The notes below the pieces were generated by a model. It ran no database searches. It was not told where the DNA came from and saw only the letters and a list, made by a program, of their open reading frames with translations. The position numbers were made by a program, and so were the translations under genes. From the NCBI GenBank assembly GCA_002337045.1, contig DDFF01000008.1, forward strand, positions 124,001 to 188,000: a stretch of DNA of 64,000 bases. The letters are read 5' to 3'. Positions within the stretch are counted from its first letter, which is position 1. Every line of letters begins with the position of its first letter. Positions 52,195 to 60,485 of this stretch are shown here, in pieces. Origin of the DNA: Bacteroidetes bacterium UBA1935 (GTDB lineage Bacteria; Bacteroidota; Bacteroidia; Chitinophagales; Chitinophagaceae).

Positions 52195-52901
52195 TAAATA
52201 CTTGTTGTAAGTGTTTCTTTGTTGCGTTTGTCCGTTTCTACCACACCATCGCGTATGCGTACGATGCGGTGTGTGTAGTTGGCAATATCTTCTTCGTGGG
52301 TTACCAGTACTACTGTATTGCCTTGCGAGTGTATCTGGCTGAATAACTCCATAATTTCCACAGATGTTTTTGTATCCAGATTACCTGTAGGTTCATCGGC
52401 CAATATCAGCGATGGATTATTAATCAATGCTCTGGCTATGGCTACGCGTTGGCTTTGCCCGCCCGATATTTCGTTTGGTTTGTGGTGCGCCCTGTCGCCG
52501 AGGCCTACTTTTGCCAACATTTCACGAGCACGTTCCTCGCGTTCCTTTTTACCAATGCCTGCATATATCAGTGGCATGGCTACGTTTTCCCATGCTGTGA
52601 GGCGTGGTAATAGGTTAAACTGTTGAAAAACAAAGCCTATCTCTACATTGCGTACATCAGCCAGTTCATCATCTTCCATGCGGCTAACGTCTTTGCCATT
52701 CAGTACGTATTGGCCAGATGTTGTTGTGTCAAGGCAACCAATAATATTCATAAGGGTAGATTTGCCCGAGCCAGATGGTCCCATCAGTGCGACATATTCG
52801 TTGCTATTGATAGTAAGATTGATACCTTTCAGCACGGGTAATTCCTGCTTTCCGAGATAATAACTTTTCCGAATGTCCTTCAGGCTGATAACTTCTTTCA
52901 T
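52194..52901 (-). CDS. MacB/LolD-type ABC transporter ATP-binding protein
   Basis: The 235-residue ATPase has Walker A (GPSGSGKST), a Q-loop FVFQQFNLLPRLTAWENVAM, the signature ISGGQSQRVAIARALINNPS, Walker B (LILADEPTGNLD) and the switch His in VVLVTHEED. It belongs to the MacB/LolD group that powers periplasmic export or lipoprotein release. No FtsX-like permease is beside it; the next gene in the same transcript is the adenosyltransferase. Permease partner must be elsewhere. Confidence 0.92.
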   Translation of the reverse strand: MKEVISLKDIRKSYYLGKQELPVLKGINLTINSNEYVALMGPSGSGKSTLMNIIGCLDTTTSGQYVLNGKDVSRMEDDELADVRNVEIGFVFQQFNLLPRLTAWENVAMPLIYAGIGKKEREERAREMLAKVGLGDRAHHKPNEISGGQSQRVAIARALINNPSLILADEPTGNLDTKTSVEIMELFSQIHSQGNTVVLVTHEEDIANYTHRIVRIRDGVVETDKRNKETLTTSI

Positions 52902-52964
52902 GAACGGGGCATATTACGCTGTGCCATTCCAAAAATACAGATAATTTTACGCATCACTTTGTAT

Positions 52965-53795
52965 ATGGTTTGCTTTCCCAACTGTAAGCTGAATATTGGC
53001 TTATATATAACATCGAAACGTGCAGATGGTTATCATAATCTTGAAACTATTTTTTATCCTGTAATGGATTTGAAAGACGTTTTGGAGGTAGTGCCTGCTG
53101 AAACCACAGTTATTGCCCTGCACGGAAAAATTGTTGCAGGCGATATGTATGATAATCTTGTATGGAAGGCATACCAATTGCTGAAACAGGATTTTCCGAA
53201 TATTCCAGCATTGTCAATCCATCTGCTGAAGAATATACCAATGGGTGCAGGTATGGGAGGGGGCTCTGCAGACGGTGCGTTTATGATAAAGCTGCTGAAT
53301 GATTACTGTGCGTTGGGGCTTACTAATGAGGCAATGATAAGCTATGCACTGCAGTTAGGCAGCGATTGTCCGTTTTTTATAGAGAATACCCCGCAATATG
53401 CAACTGGCAGGGGAGAGGTGATGCAACCTGTTGCTGTAGATTTATCGGCATACAGCATACAATTGATTTGTCCGCAGATGCATGTATCTACTGCAGCGGC
53501 GTTTAAGATGATAACACCAAAGCCTGCACCTTTCGACCTGCAAAAACTGCCTGAATTGCCAATAGAACAGTGGAAAGATGTAGTTAGTAATGACTTTGAA
53601 GCACCTGTTTTTGCTCAACACCCTGAGCTTGCTGCCATTAAAGAGCAACTATATGCACAAGGAGCCATATATGCAGCTATGAGCGGCAGTGGGAGTACTG
53701 TATATGGGATATTTGCCAAAGGACAAAAAGCAATCATTAATACCCGTCTTACCTACGAAGAACACATGGGGGTAAAGGCAATTGGAATAAGGTGA
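52965..53795 (+). CDS. ispE: 4-diphosphocytidyl-2-C-methyl-D-erythritol kinase
   Basis: The 276-residue GHMP kinase of the MEP isoprenoid pathway phosphorylates CDP-methylerythritol. N-terminal: CFPNCKLNIGLYITSKRADG then YHNLET. ATP-binding glycine-rich loop: LLKNIPMGAGMGGGSADGAF. C-terminal: AMSGSGSTVYGIFA. ATG 52965 was chosen over a TTG at 52959; a near-consensus TCACTTTG sits immediately upstream. Convergent with rplT. Confidence 0.94.
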   Translation: MVCFPNCKLNIGLYITSKRADGYHNLETIFYPVMDLKDVLEVVPAETTVIALHGKIVAGDMYDNLVWKAYQLLKQDFPNIPALSIHLLKNIPMGAGMGGGSADGAFMIKLLNDYCALGLTNEAMISYALQLGSDCPFFIENTPQYATGRGEVMQPVAVDLSAYSIQLICPQMHVSTAAAFKMITPKPAPFDLQKLPELPIEQWKDVVSNDFEAPVFAQHPELAAIKEQLYAQGAIYAAMSGSGSTVYGIFAKGQKAIINTRLTYEEHMGVKAIGIR

Positions 53796-53804
53796 TGGAA
53801 ACTA

Positions 53805-53837
53805 AAATAGCCACTACGATAATCGCAGCGGCTATTT
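53805..53837. terminator. Hairpin between ispE and rplT
   Basis: Arms AAATAGCC and GGCTATTT (8 bp) enclose 17 bases. Only weak T-tracts flank it, but its position between convergent genes suggests termination. Confidence 0.4.
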
Positions 53838-53858
53838 GAATATTATTAAGTCGGAAGC

Positions 53859-54203
53859 TTATTTTACTTCAGCAACTATTTTCTTGAAGCTTTCAGGCTC
53901 ATTCATTGCCAGATCAGCCAGTACTTTACGGTTCAGATCGATACCTTTAGCAGCCAATTTGCCCATGAACTGAGAGTAGCTGATACCTTCTTCGCGGCAA
54001 GCAGCGTTGATACGTACTATCCACAAAGCGCGATAATCGCGTTTTTTCAGTTTACGACCTACATATTTGTAGCCGAGACCTTTTTCAAGTACGTTTTTGG
54101 CAACTGTATATACGTTTTTACGTTTACCGTAGAAACCTTTAGCTTGTTTCAGTATTTTCTTCCTTCTCGCGCGAGATGCAACCGCATTTACCGAACGTGG
54201 CAT
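53859..54203 (-). CDS. rplT: Ribosomal protein L20
   Basis: The 114-residue 50S protein is very basic, with MPRSVNAVASRARRKKILKQ, then GFYGKRKNVYTVAKNVLEKG and YKYVGRKLKKRDYRALWIVR. L20 initiates 50S assembly and represses its own operon in some bacteria. It follows rpmI by 40 bp. infC, normally first in this operon, is not next to them here. Confidence 0.98.
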   Translation of the reverse strand: MPRSVNAVASRARRKKILKQAKGFYGKRKNVYTVAKNVLEKGLGYKYVGRKLKKRDYRALWIVRINAACREEGISYSQFMGKLAAKGIDLNRKVLADLAMNEPESFKKIVAEVK

Positions 54204-54243
54204 ATTTTAATAGTGTTAATTCGTTTTAATTAATAGTTTTTAC

Positions 54244-54441
54244 TTAGCGCAGGCACAACATGCGTTTTACCAGATTCTGATTTGCAGGATGTACAAATGC
54301 AGCCTGACGCAGATGGCGTTTGCGCGTTTTAGATTTTTTTGTCAGCAAGTGGCTTTTAAAAGCTTTATACCTGCGTATTTTACCTGTGCCTGTAACTTTG
54401 AAAGTTTTTTTAGCACGGCTATGAGTCTTCACCTTTGGCAT
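54244..54441 (-). CDS. rpmI: Ribosomal protein L35
   Basis: The 65-residue basic protein matches L35: MPKVKTHSRAKKTFKVTGTG, KIRRYKAFKSHLLTKKS, KTRKRHLRQAAFVH. ATG 54441 gives the standard start; a longer in-frame start at 54489 would run over the promoter. It is the first gene of the rpmI-rplT unit. Confidence 0.97.
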   Translation of the reverse strand: MPKVKTHSRAKKTFKVTGTGKIRRYKAFKSHLLTKKSKTRKRHLRQAAFVHPANQNLVKRMLCLR

Positions 54442-54463
54442 GGCCTCAAAATTTTTGGGATGG

Positions 54464-54494
54464 CAAAGGTAGCATTTTTTACTAATCAAACAAA
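54464..54494 (-). promoter_or_regulatory. rpmI-rplT promoter TTTG-N19-TACCTTTG
   Basis: On the minus strand TTTG (54491-54494) and TACCTTTG (54464-54471) are 19 bp apart, the full Bacteroidota consensus. The leader to the rpmI ATG is about 15-20 nt. So rpmI-rplT is transcribed alone. Confidence 0.85.
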
Positions 54495-54630
54495 AAATGA
54501 TGAAACTTTATTAAAAAGCTTTATTCGGCAGCTGGTCTGATGCTGGTTTTAATATGTAAAATTAAGTCTTAAAGAGAAATATGCGATACTATGGTGCAAA
54601 TTCACCTTTTCGCCTATTTTTACGTTACAT

Positions 54631-55200
54631 ATGGCATTATTCAGATTCAGGGTTTACTGGGAAGAAGATGATTTGGTGTACAGAGATATAGAAATACGCC
54701 CGACACAGACGTTTTTGGAGTTTCACAAGTGTATCATTACTGCTTACGAATTTGATGGTAAGCATGCGGCATCGTTTTTTGACAGCAATGAAAAGTGGAC
54801 GCGTGGCAGAGAAATTAATTCTGAAGTGCTTGTGAATAAGCGTGATGCGCCTGCATTGTCAATGATGCGGACACCTGTATCGGCATTGGTTACTACACCT
54901 GATCATAAATTTGTATATGAATATGATCCTGTTAAGAAATGGAGTTTCCTGGTAGAATTGATAGGGGTGAGCAAAGACGAAGATTCGCGAAAAACATATC
55001 CTTTTATACTACGCAAAGAAGGTGTAGCACCTGCACAATATGGTGTGAAGGGTGTGAACCTTGATAAGCTGATGGAAGTAGAGGAAAAATATGACCTGGG
55101 TGAAGATGATATGGACGGCTTTGGTAGCGAAGGCGAAGAGGAAAGCTCTGAGGATTCGGGATTAGATACAGGTGGTGGCAGCGATAGCTTCGAGGAGTAA
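54631..55200 (+). CDS. PRiA4_ORF3-like (IS1096 passenger-like) protein with acidic tail
   Basis: The 189-residue protein matches the plasmid pRiA4b ORF-3/IS1096-TnpR family: MALFRFRVYWEEDDLVYRDI, RPTQTFLEFHKCIITAYEFD, FVYEYDPVKKWSFLVELIGV. The C-terminal about 35 residues are very acidic (Glu/Asp/Ser/Gly). Family members occur both on mobile elements and as chromosomal genes. No transposase, terminal repeats or integrase is visible here, so it looks domesticated. miaA follows 17 bp later. Function unknown. Confidence 0.82.
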   Translation: MALFRFRVYWEEDDLVYRDIEIRPTQTFLEFHKCIITAYEFDGKHAASFFDSNEKWTRGREINSEVLVNKRDAPALSMMRTPVSALVTTPDHKFVYEYDPVKKWSFLVELIGVSKDEDSRKTYPFILRKEGVAPAQYGVKGVNLDKLMEVEEKYDLGEDDMDGFGSEGEEESSEDSGLDTGGGSDSFEE

Positions 55201-55217
55201 CAGTACAATATATTTTC

Positions 55218-56111
55218 TTGGTAAAGACAGCATACATCATAGCAGGGCCTACTGCGGTGGGCAAAACCGCTATCGCTATTGCATTGGCAAAACGGCTGGG
55301 TACTGAAATAGTATCGGCCGATAGCAGGCAGTGCTATAGAGAGATGTCTGTTGGTACAGCAAAACCAAGTGCGGAGGAGCTGTTGGTAGTAAAACATCAC
55401 TTCATAGATACACATTCTGTAACTACAGCACTAGATGCTGCAGACTATGAAACACTGGCACTGGGTTATCTGCAAGATATATTTGCAACGCACGATGCCG
55501 CAATTGTGTGCGGTGGCACGGGTTTATATATAAAAGCACTGTGTGAAGGGTTGGATACCATGCCTGCGGTAAGTGATGAAGTAGTACGCGATGTAAATAA
55601 CGAATATGAAACCCGTGGCTTGCAATGGCTGCAACATGCGGTGATGGAAGAAGATCCTGATTTTTATAAAGAAGGAGAAATAAAAAACCCTGCACGTTTG
55701 CTGCGTGCGCTTATCTTCAAACGTTCTGTTGGAGAGAGTATTATTAACTATCGAACAGGAGAAAAAAAGAAGCGCGATTTCAGGATAGTAAGAGTGGGGC
55801 TGGAATTGCCACGAGAAGTATTGTACGAGCGCATCAATACGCGGGTAGATAAGATGATGGAAAATGGGCTGCTGGATGAAGTAAGAAATCTGTATTCACT
55901 CAGGCATCTTAAAAATCTGCAAACGGTTGGCTACAGCGAATTGTTTGAACATATAGAAGGTCTATATACACTGCCGGAAGCAGTAGATAAAATAAAACAG
56001 AATACCCGCCACTATGCCAAAAGGCAGATGACATGGTTTAGAAAAGATAAGGAGATGCACTGGCTGCAGGCAGATGACCCGCAGGTAGTAGATAAGATAT
56101 TAGTACTTTAG
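55218..56111 (+). CDS. miaA: tRNA dimethylallyltransferase
   Basis: The 297-residue enzyme adds a dimethylallyl group to A37 of tRNAs reading UNN codons. P-loop: YIIAGPTAVGKTAIAIALAK. DSRQ motif: EIVSADSRQCYREMSVGTAK then PS. Further: VCGGTGLYIKALCEGLD and the tRNA-contact NTRHYAKRQMTWFRKD. The start is TTG at 55218, since no ATG lies between the upstream stop and the P-loop. Its last codon overlaps the convergent GT2 gene by 4 bp. Confidence 0.95.
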   Translation: MVKTAYIIAGPTAVGKTAIAIALAKRLGTEIVSADSRQCYREMSVGTAKPSAEELLVVKHHFIDTHSVTTALDAADYETLALGYLQDIFATHDAAIVCGGTGLYIKALCEGLDTMPAVSDEVVRDVNNEYETRGLQWLQHAVMEEDPDFYKEGEIKNPARLLRALIFKRSVGESIINYRTGEKKKRDFRIVRVGLELPREVLYERINTRVDKMMENGLLDEVRNLYSLRHLKNLQTVGYSELFEHIEGLYTLPEAVDKIKQNTRHYAKRQMTWFRKDKEMHWLQADDPQVVDKILVL

Positions 56112-57331
56112 CTTCTATTCCCCCAGCCAGTAGACCTTAGACGCAACAAGGTCAAAATCTTCAATAAGTAAAAGTAGATGCCGATAGCAATACGATATGT
56201 ATTATATTTCATTACTTCTATTACTGATTTATCATTTCGTATTACTAAGACCAATAAGTAGCATGCCATGAGAATGTAGAAAAATGGAAGCTGCAATAAG
56301 GTAGCCAGTAGTAGTACCTGCAATGGTACGGAGATGAAAAAAGAAATAAAGTCGAGCGTTGATAATATTCGAACCAATGGTGAAACATTGGGAAGGAATA
56401 TTGTACGAACCTGATAAATAATGCTTGTTTTGAAAGTGCGTTGTATTTTTTTGATGTAGTCCTTGAATATAAATTGCTCATGTACCACACTCACATCAGG
56501 TATTGTATAGCTCTTACCGGTTTGCAAGGCAAAGTTGGTAATGGCTTTGTCTGTACCAGATAACAAAGGTGTGCCGGCAAAACGCTCATTGCCGTACGCT
56601 GTAGTAATGGTGCGTATAAACGCATATCGGGTAAACATAAAAGCACCATTACATGCTAATGTTATACCAATGCTGCTTTCAAACAGACGCTTGTAATAGT
56701 TGCTGTGATAGCTGGAATGAATATATGTATTCAGGAAATTATCCTGTGCATTTTTTATGGTAATGCGTACGCCAAATATATTGCCATCCGGCTTGTTGCT
56801 AATGAATTTAAGGCTTTCTTCGATACAGTGTTTTTCAAAGTACATATCAGAGTCTATGTGCAATACATAGTCAACCTGCTGCAACGCCTCAATTGCACGA
56901 ATCTGTGATTGCCGCAGCCCGATGTTTTTTTCATTACGTAATACTTTTAATCTGTCGCCAAGTGTATTACCGATGCTTAAAGGTTTACTGCTGGCGTCAT
57001 CAATTACAATTATTTCTTGTGGCTGTGCTGTGCTTTTGATAATACATTCAAACAGACTTTGAAGGTTTTCTTCAGGTTCGTTGTATGTGCATATAATAAT
57101 GGAAAATGCAGGAAGCTTTTCTTTGTATTGTTCCTGCGATTTTTGCTTTGTACGTAGCAGATAGTTATTGTACACATAGGCAAATCGTAGAACCAGAAAA
57201 GGTGTCATTACCAATAGCAACTTATTTTCGCTTATGGCGAGATACAGGATGAGTGCATTGCTGGATAGGGTAATAAGTATATCAAGATACCTGCGTTTGT
57301 TGTGATATATTTTTTTCAGGATGTTACCCAT
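56108..57331 (-). CDS. Membrane-anchored family 2 glycosyltransferase
   Basis: The 407-residue protein has two N-terminal hydrophobic helices (LITLSSNALILYLAISE) and then a GT2 domain: FSIIICTYNEPEENLQSLFE, IIVIDDASSKP, and the DxD motif in LHIDSDMYFEKHCIEE. A C-terminal hydrophobic region (LVRILSTLDFISFFISVPLQ, LPFFYILMACYLLVLVI) anchors it. It sits after the polysaccharide-exporter genes on the same strand, so it probably extends the exported glycan. Confidence 0.88.
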   Translation of the reverse strand: MGNILKKIYHNKRRYLDILITLSSNALILYLAISENKLLLVMTPFLVLRFAYVYNNYLLRTKQKSQEQYKEKLPAFSIIICTYNEPEENLQSLFECIIKSTAQPQEIIVIDDASSKPLSIGNTLGDRLKVLRNEKNIGLRQSQIRAIEALQQVDYVLHIDSDMYFEKHCIEESLKFISNKPDGNIFGVRITIKNAQDNFLNTYIHSSYHSNYYKRLFESSIGITLACNGAFMFTRYAFIRTITTAYGNERFAGTPLLSGTDKAITNFALQTGKSYTIPDVSVVHEQFIFKDYIKKIQRTFKTSIIYQVRTIFLPNVSPLVRILSTLDFISFFISVPLQVLLLATLLQLPFFYILMACYLLVLVIRNDKSVIEVMKYNTYRIAIGIYFYLLKILTLLRLRSTGWGNRS

Positions 57332-57376
57332 GTATCAGATACGCCGCATCACTTACGTGCAATGGCAACGCCAAAG

Positions 57377-58141
57377 TTAAGCATTAGCTTCAGAACTTAC
57401 ATGATACTTATTGTAGTAGGCTTCAAGCACATCATTCACCCTGCCATCTTTTGCAATGGTACCCTCATCAATTAATAGCAATCTGTTACAGAATTTTCGG
57501 AGTATATCTTCATGATGACTTACCATGATGGTAGTTACTGATGGGTTGCTTTGTATTTCCTGTATACGGGTTGATATTTTATCTTTAAAAAACACATCGC
57601 TTCCATAAAACACTTCGTCCAGAATATATATGTCTGCAGGCAATAGTAATGTAGTTGCCAAACTAAGGCGTGTACGTGTACCTGTAGAATAAAATTTTAC
57701 AGGAGTATCTATTTGTGTTATTTCGCTAAAATCAATGATTTTTTGTTCCAGTTCTGCAATCACTTTTTTACTGTAACCGAGTGCCAATGCATAAAAATGT
57801 ATGTATTCTCTACCTGTCATTTCGGGTGTAGATACACTGCCTTGGCCAAATACAGGAATAATATTGCCTTCAACGCGCATAGTGCCACTATCTGGTGCGG
57901 AAATGCCACTAATGAGTTGTAGCAAAGTAGACTTCCCTGCTTTATTCCTGCCTACTAATCCTACATGCTCTCCTTTATTAACGGTGAAGCTGATATCTCT
58001 TAATACTTTCAACCTCTTATCATTGCGGTTGCCGGATAGCATTCCTATAAAGTCATTCAATACATTGCGCAGAAAATATCGACCGATGTATTTCCGGTCT
58101 TTGGAACTGAATTGCTTGCCTATATTATTGAGTACTATCAT
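57377..58141 (-). CDS. Polysaccharide-export ABC ATPase (Wzt-like)
   Basis: The 254-residue ATPase of the O-antigen/teichoic-acid export group has Walker A within HVGLVGRNKAGKSTLLQLIS. The signature is FYSTGTRTRLSLATTLLLPA in place of the usual SSGM pattern, Walker B is IYILDEVFYGSD, and the switch is MVSHHEDILRK. No C-terminal carbohydrate-binding domain is present, unlike E. coli Wzt O8/O9a. ATG 58141 was preferred to a TTG at 58162. The permease lies just upstream with a small overlap or gap. Confidence 0.9.
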   Translation of the reverse strand: MIVLNNIGKQFSSKDRKYIGRYFLRNVLNDFIGMLSGNRNDKRLKVLRDISFTVNKGEHVGLVGRNKAGKSTLLQLISGISAPDSGTMRVEGNIIPVFGQGSVSTPEMTGREYIHFYALALGYSKKVIAELEQKIIDFSEITQIDTPVKFYSTGTRTRLSLATTLLLPADIYILDEVFYGSDVFFKDKISTRIQEIQSNPSVTTIMVSHHEDILRKFCNRLLLIDEGTIAKDGRVNDVLEAYYNKYHVSSEANA

Positions 58142-58154
58142 TTCGGCGATGGTG

Positions 58155-58961
58155 TTACACAAGGTCTGCTATTTTCTTTTCGTATTTCTTAAATACAAGA
58201 ATACCAGCAATAAATAAAATAAGAGATACCGACATGCCTTTATATAGCATCACCCAAGGTACGGTTTCATGAAACAAGATAGCTCGCAATGATTGTATTA
58301 CAGATACCATAGGGTTGAGTGTGTAGTAACGCAACCAGTTTGCAGGTACATATCTTATATTATATATAATAGGTAATGAATACAGACCAAGTGGCAACAG
58401 AAAACGCAGCATGTGTTTTATATCTCTGTATATAAGTGACGGTATTAGAAACAAAAGCCCCAAGCCTATTGAAAACATAACAACCTCAAGTATCAATATT
58501 GGTAATAAAAACATCGCAGGGCTAATGCTGCGCCCGCTTGCAAGTAATGTTATCACTAATACAATAAGACCAAAAGAGAACTCTACAAACTTCAGTAATA
58601 CAGATGATAACGGGTAGATAATTCTGGGAAAATTTGTTCGTTTGATGGTATTGGGTTCTTTAGTAAACACTTCCAATATATCCAGAAATGAATCTCTGAA
58701 GAAAAGCCATGGAAGCATACCGCTGTATATGAAAATGAAATACTTAAGCCTGTTCACATCTACATCAAAGGCCAGCCCGAAAAATATAGTGTATACCAGC
58801 GTTGTGATGATTGGGTTAATGACTATCCAGCCAATACCGATATAGGAGTGTTCGTATTTTAGCTTTACCCACTTTGTGGATAGCAGGACGAGCAATTGCC
58901 TGTACTTGAATATATCGGCAATATACCGTGAAAGGGAAACCTTGCTGGGATATTCAATCAT
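58155..58961 (-). CDS. Polysaccharide-export ABC permease (Wzm-like)
   Basis: The 268-residue ABC-2 type permease has six hydrophobic helices and the family start RQLLVLLSTKWVKLKYEHSY then IGIGWIVINP. A re-entrant region near FIFIYSGMLPWLFFRDSFLD and the C-terminal LNPMVSVIQSLRAILF support the Wzm/TagG group that exports undecaprenyl-linked polysaccharides. It pairs with the ATPase directly downstream. Confidence 0.91.
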   Translation of the reverse strand: MIEYPSKVSLSRYIADIFKYRQLLVLLSTKWVKLKYEHSYIGIGWIVINPIITTLVYTIFFGLAFDVDVNRLKYFIFIYSGMLPWLFFRDSFLDILEVFTKEPNTIKRTNFPRIIYPLSSVLLKFVEFSFGLIVLVITLLASGRSISPAMFLLPILILEVVMFSIGLGLLFLIPSLIYRDIKHMLRFLLPLGLYSLPIIYNIRYVPANWLRYYTLNPMVSVIQSLRAILFHETVPWVMLYKGMSVSLILFIAGILVFKKYEKKIADLV

Positions 58962-59008
58962 GTTGCCGTTTATCGATTAAACGCCGAAGATAGCGTAGTT
59001 TGCAAGTA

Positions 59009-60295
59009 TTACCAAGGTAGGCGATTATAATACCTGCTCCAGCCAAGTACCGATACGTGGGTTTTATCTATTATTTCCATATAGCACCAAACTATGCCAT
59101 TGGTATTAACCCGCATCAATCTGCCGTAGTTGCTTTCTTCTATAAACAGGTCGCCATTGGGCAATAGCTCTATTCGGCCTTCAGATTTTGTGGCAATATG
59201 CTGTTGTCGCATTATATCATTGTATGGTGTATCAACCTCTTTAGTAGAAAAGTTGTATATATAGAAACTATTATAACCTCTAATGAAATTAAACCGCTTT
59301 TTGGCATGTCTGATGACATCATTACCAAGTAAACCTATTCGATTAGAGTCAATTAGTGATACGTCATGTTCATTACTCCAAGGTCCGGTCTGCAACCATT
59401 TTATTTTATTGTTTGTGGGGTTATATAGTATTAGCGTACTTCTGTTTCTAATATTAATAAATAAATCTCCTTGATTTGCATACATAGTGTTGCGCAGAAC
59501 TGGTTGTATATCATTAACATGGATAATATCCGATTCGTATTGCCCTATGCCGGTTAGTAAATACATGGCTCCGTTTTCTATCAGTATACTTGCTATAGAT
59601 TTCTTAAATAATATTTTACCATTTGAGTCAAACTTTACTATTGCATCGTCTTTTGCCTCTGGGAATAAATTGGAATCTAATAGCGATGGCTTTATTAGGC
59701 CAGCAGTCCAGTAGTTGCCATTATGGTCTATTTCTGTACTATGATGATAGACTCCCTTAGTAAACCAAACGATATGTGATTGTTTGTCAAGTTTTATCAG
59801 ACCATATTCGCCTTTTATAATCAACCCTGTATCATTGGTAAGTATTGGGTGTTGTGTTTTGAAGGAGATAGCATCTAACAAATCATCTTCCAGTAACACG
59901 TTATTTTTAGAATTCAGCTGAGCAATAGTTGTCAGATCCGGAACCCAGGTATGTATTGTTTTTTGTTGATTCAGTGAGAATAGTTTCACTACAAACTGTT
60001 TGTGCATTTTATCATATGCAGGAATCAACAGATAGCCGCTGTCAGCCTTATTGCTTACAAAATTTACAGATTGCGTAGTTTTATTCTTTTCCCATATTGG
60101 TGATTTTACTTCAGACCGTTGGAGGAAGCTATTGGGTATAGTTGCAATGTCAATAATGTATTTGCCATATTTACCCAAACGGTTACCGCCATTTGATTGA
60201 TGCCATACAGCCCATCCGAAAAGCAGGAATAATAATGATATGAATAATATCATTATTATCAGTACGAATGTATTTATGTGTATTCGCTTCTTCAA
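59009..60295 (-). CDS. Membrane-anchored arylsulfotransferase (ASST)-like protein
   Basis: The 428-residue protein has one N-terminal hydrophobic helix (FVLIIMILFISLLFLLFGWA) and an exported beta-propeller-like body. ASST-type features are GLIKLDKQSHIVWFTKGVYH followed by HSTEIDHNGNYW, later WSNEHDVSLIDSNRIGLLGN, and GRIELLPNGDLFIEES. The family transfers sulfate between phenols, but distant members near polysaccharide loci have no proven activity. The start is TTG at 60295; no ATG lies upstream in frame. It is the first of the minus-strand exporter group. Confidence 0.75.
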   Translation of the reverse strand: MKKRIHINTFVLIIMILFISLLFLLFGWAVWHQSNGGNRLGKYGKYIIDIATIPNSFLQRSEVKSPIWEKNKTTQSVNFVSNKADSGYLLIPAYDKMHKQFVVKLFSLNQQKTIHTWVPDLTTIAQLNSKNNVLLEDDLLDAISFKTQHPILTNDTGLIIKGEYGLIKLDKQSHIVWFTKGVYHHSTEIDHNGNYWTAGLIKPSLLDSNLFPEAKDDAIVKFDSNGKILFKKSIASILIENGAMYLLTGIGQYESDIIHVNDIQPVLRNTMYANQGDLFINIRNRSTLILYNPTNNKIKWLQTGPWSNEHDVSLIDSNRIGLLGNDVIRHAKKRFNFIRGYNSFYIYNFSTKEVDTPYNDIMRQQHIATKSEGRIELLPNGDLFIEESNYGRLMRVNTNGIVWCYMEIIDKTHVSVLGWSRYYNRLPW

Positions 60296-60318
60296 AAGGT
60301 TATTTTGATATGCTTCGA

Positions 60319-60326
60319 CAAAGGTA
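60319..60326 (-). promoter_or_regulatory. -7 element TACCTTTG upstream of ASST-like gene
   Basis: TACCTTTG on the minus strand, 23 bp before the TTG start of the ASST-like gene. No clear -33 box. Confidence 0.5.
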
Positions 60327-60427
60327 TTTTATTTTGCCAACGAGCGTCATTTTCTAGTTTTTGACTTTTAATAACTGCCGTTTACCGACCCTAACCCGCC
60401 ATACACCGATTTCTTAGGCTAAAAATG

Positions 60428-60448
60428 GTACTATGTATTGCATGGTAC
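60428..60448. promoter_or_regulatory. Candidate PadR operator (21-bp pseudo-palindrome)
   Basis: Left arm GTACTATGTA and right arm TGCATGGTAC flank one central base. The arms are complementary at 16 of 20 positions, and all mismatches are transitions. The ends are exact GTAC/GTAC. ATGGTACTA occurs twice as a direct repeat at 60425-60433 and 60442-60450. It lies 37-57 bp upstream of the PadR ATG. Confidence 0.55.
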
Positions 60449-60468
60449 TACGTTTTTGCATAGGTTTG
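60438..60468 (+). promoter_or_regulatory. padR-pspC promoter TTG-N20-TAGGTTTG
   Basis: TTG at 60438-60440, inside the pseudo-palindrome, and TAGGTTTG at 60461-60468, 20 bp apart. This fits an autoregulated PadR promoter in which the operator covers the -33 region. Confidence 0.6.
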
Positions 60469-60485
60469 CATCATAATCGGTGAAG

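Noticed and set aside
54631..55200. IS1096-like insertion sequence
   Set aside because: Only the passenger-type protein is present; no transposase, inverted repeats or target duplication could be seen.
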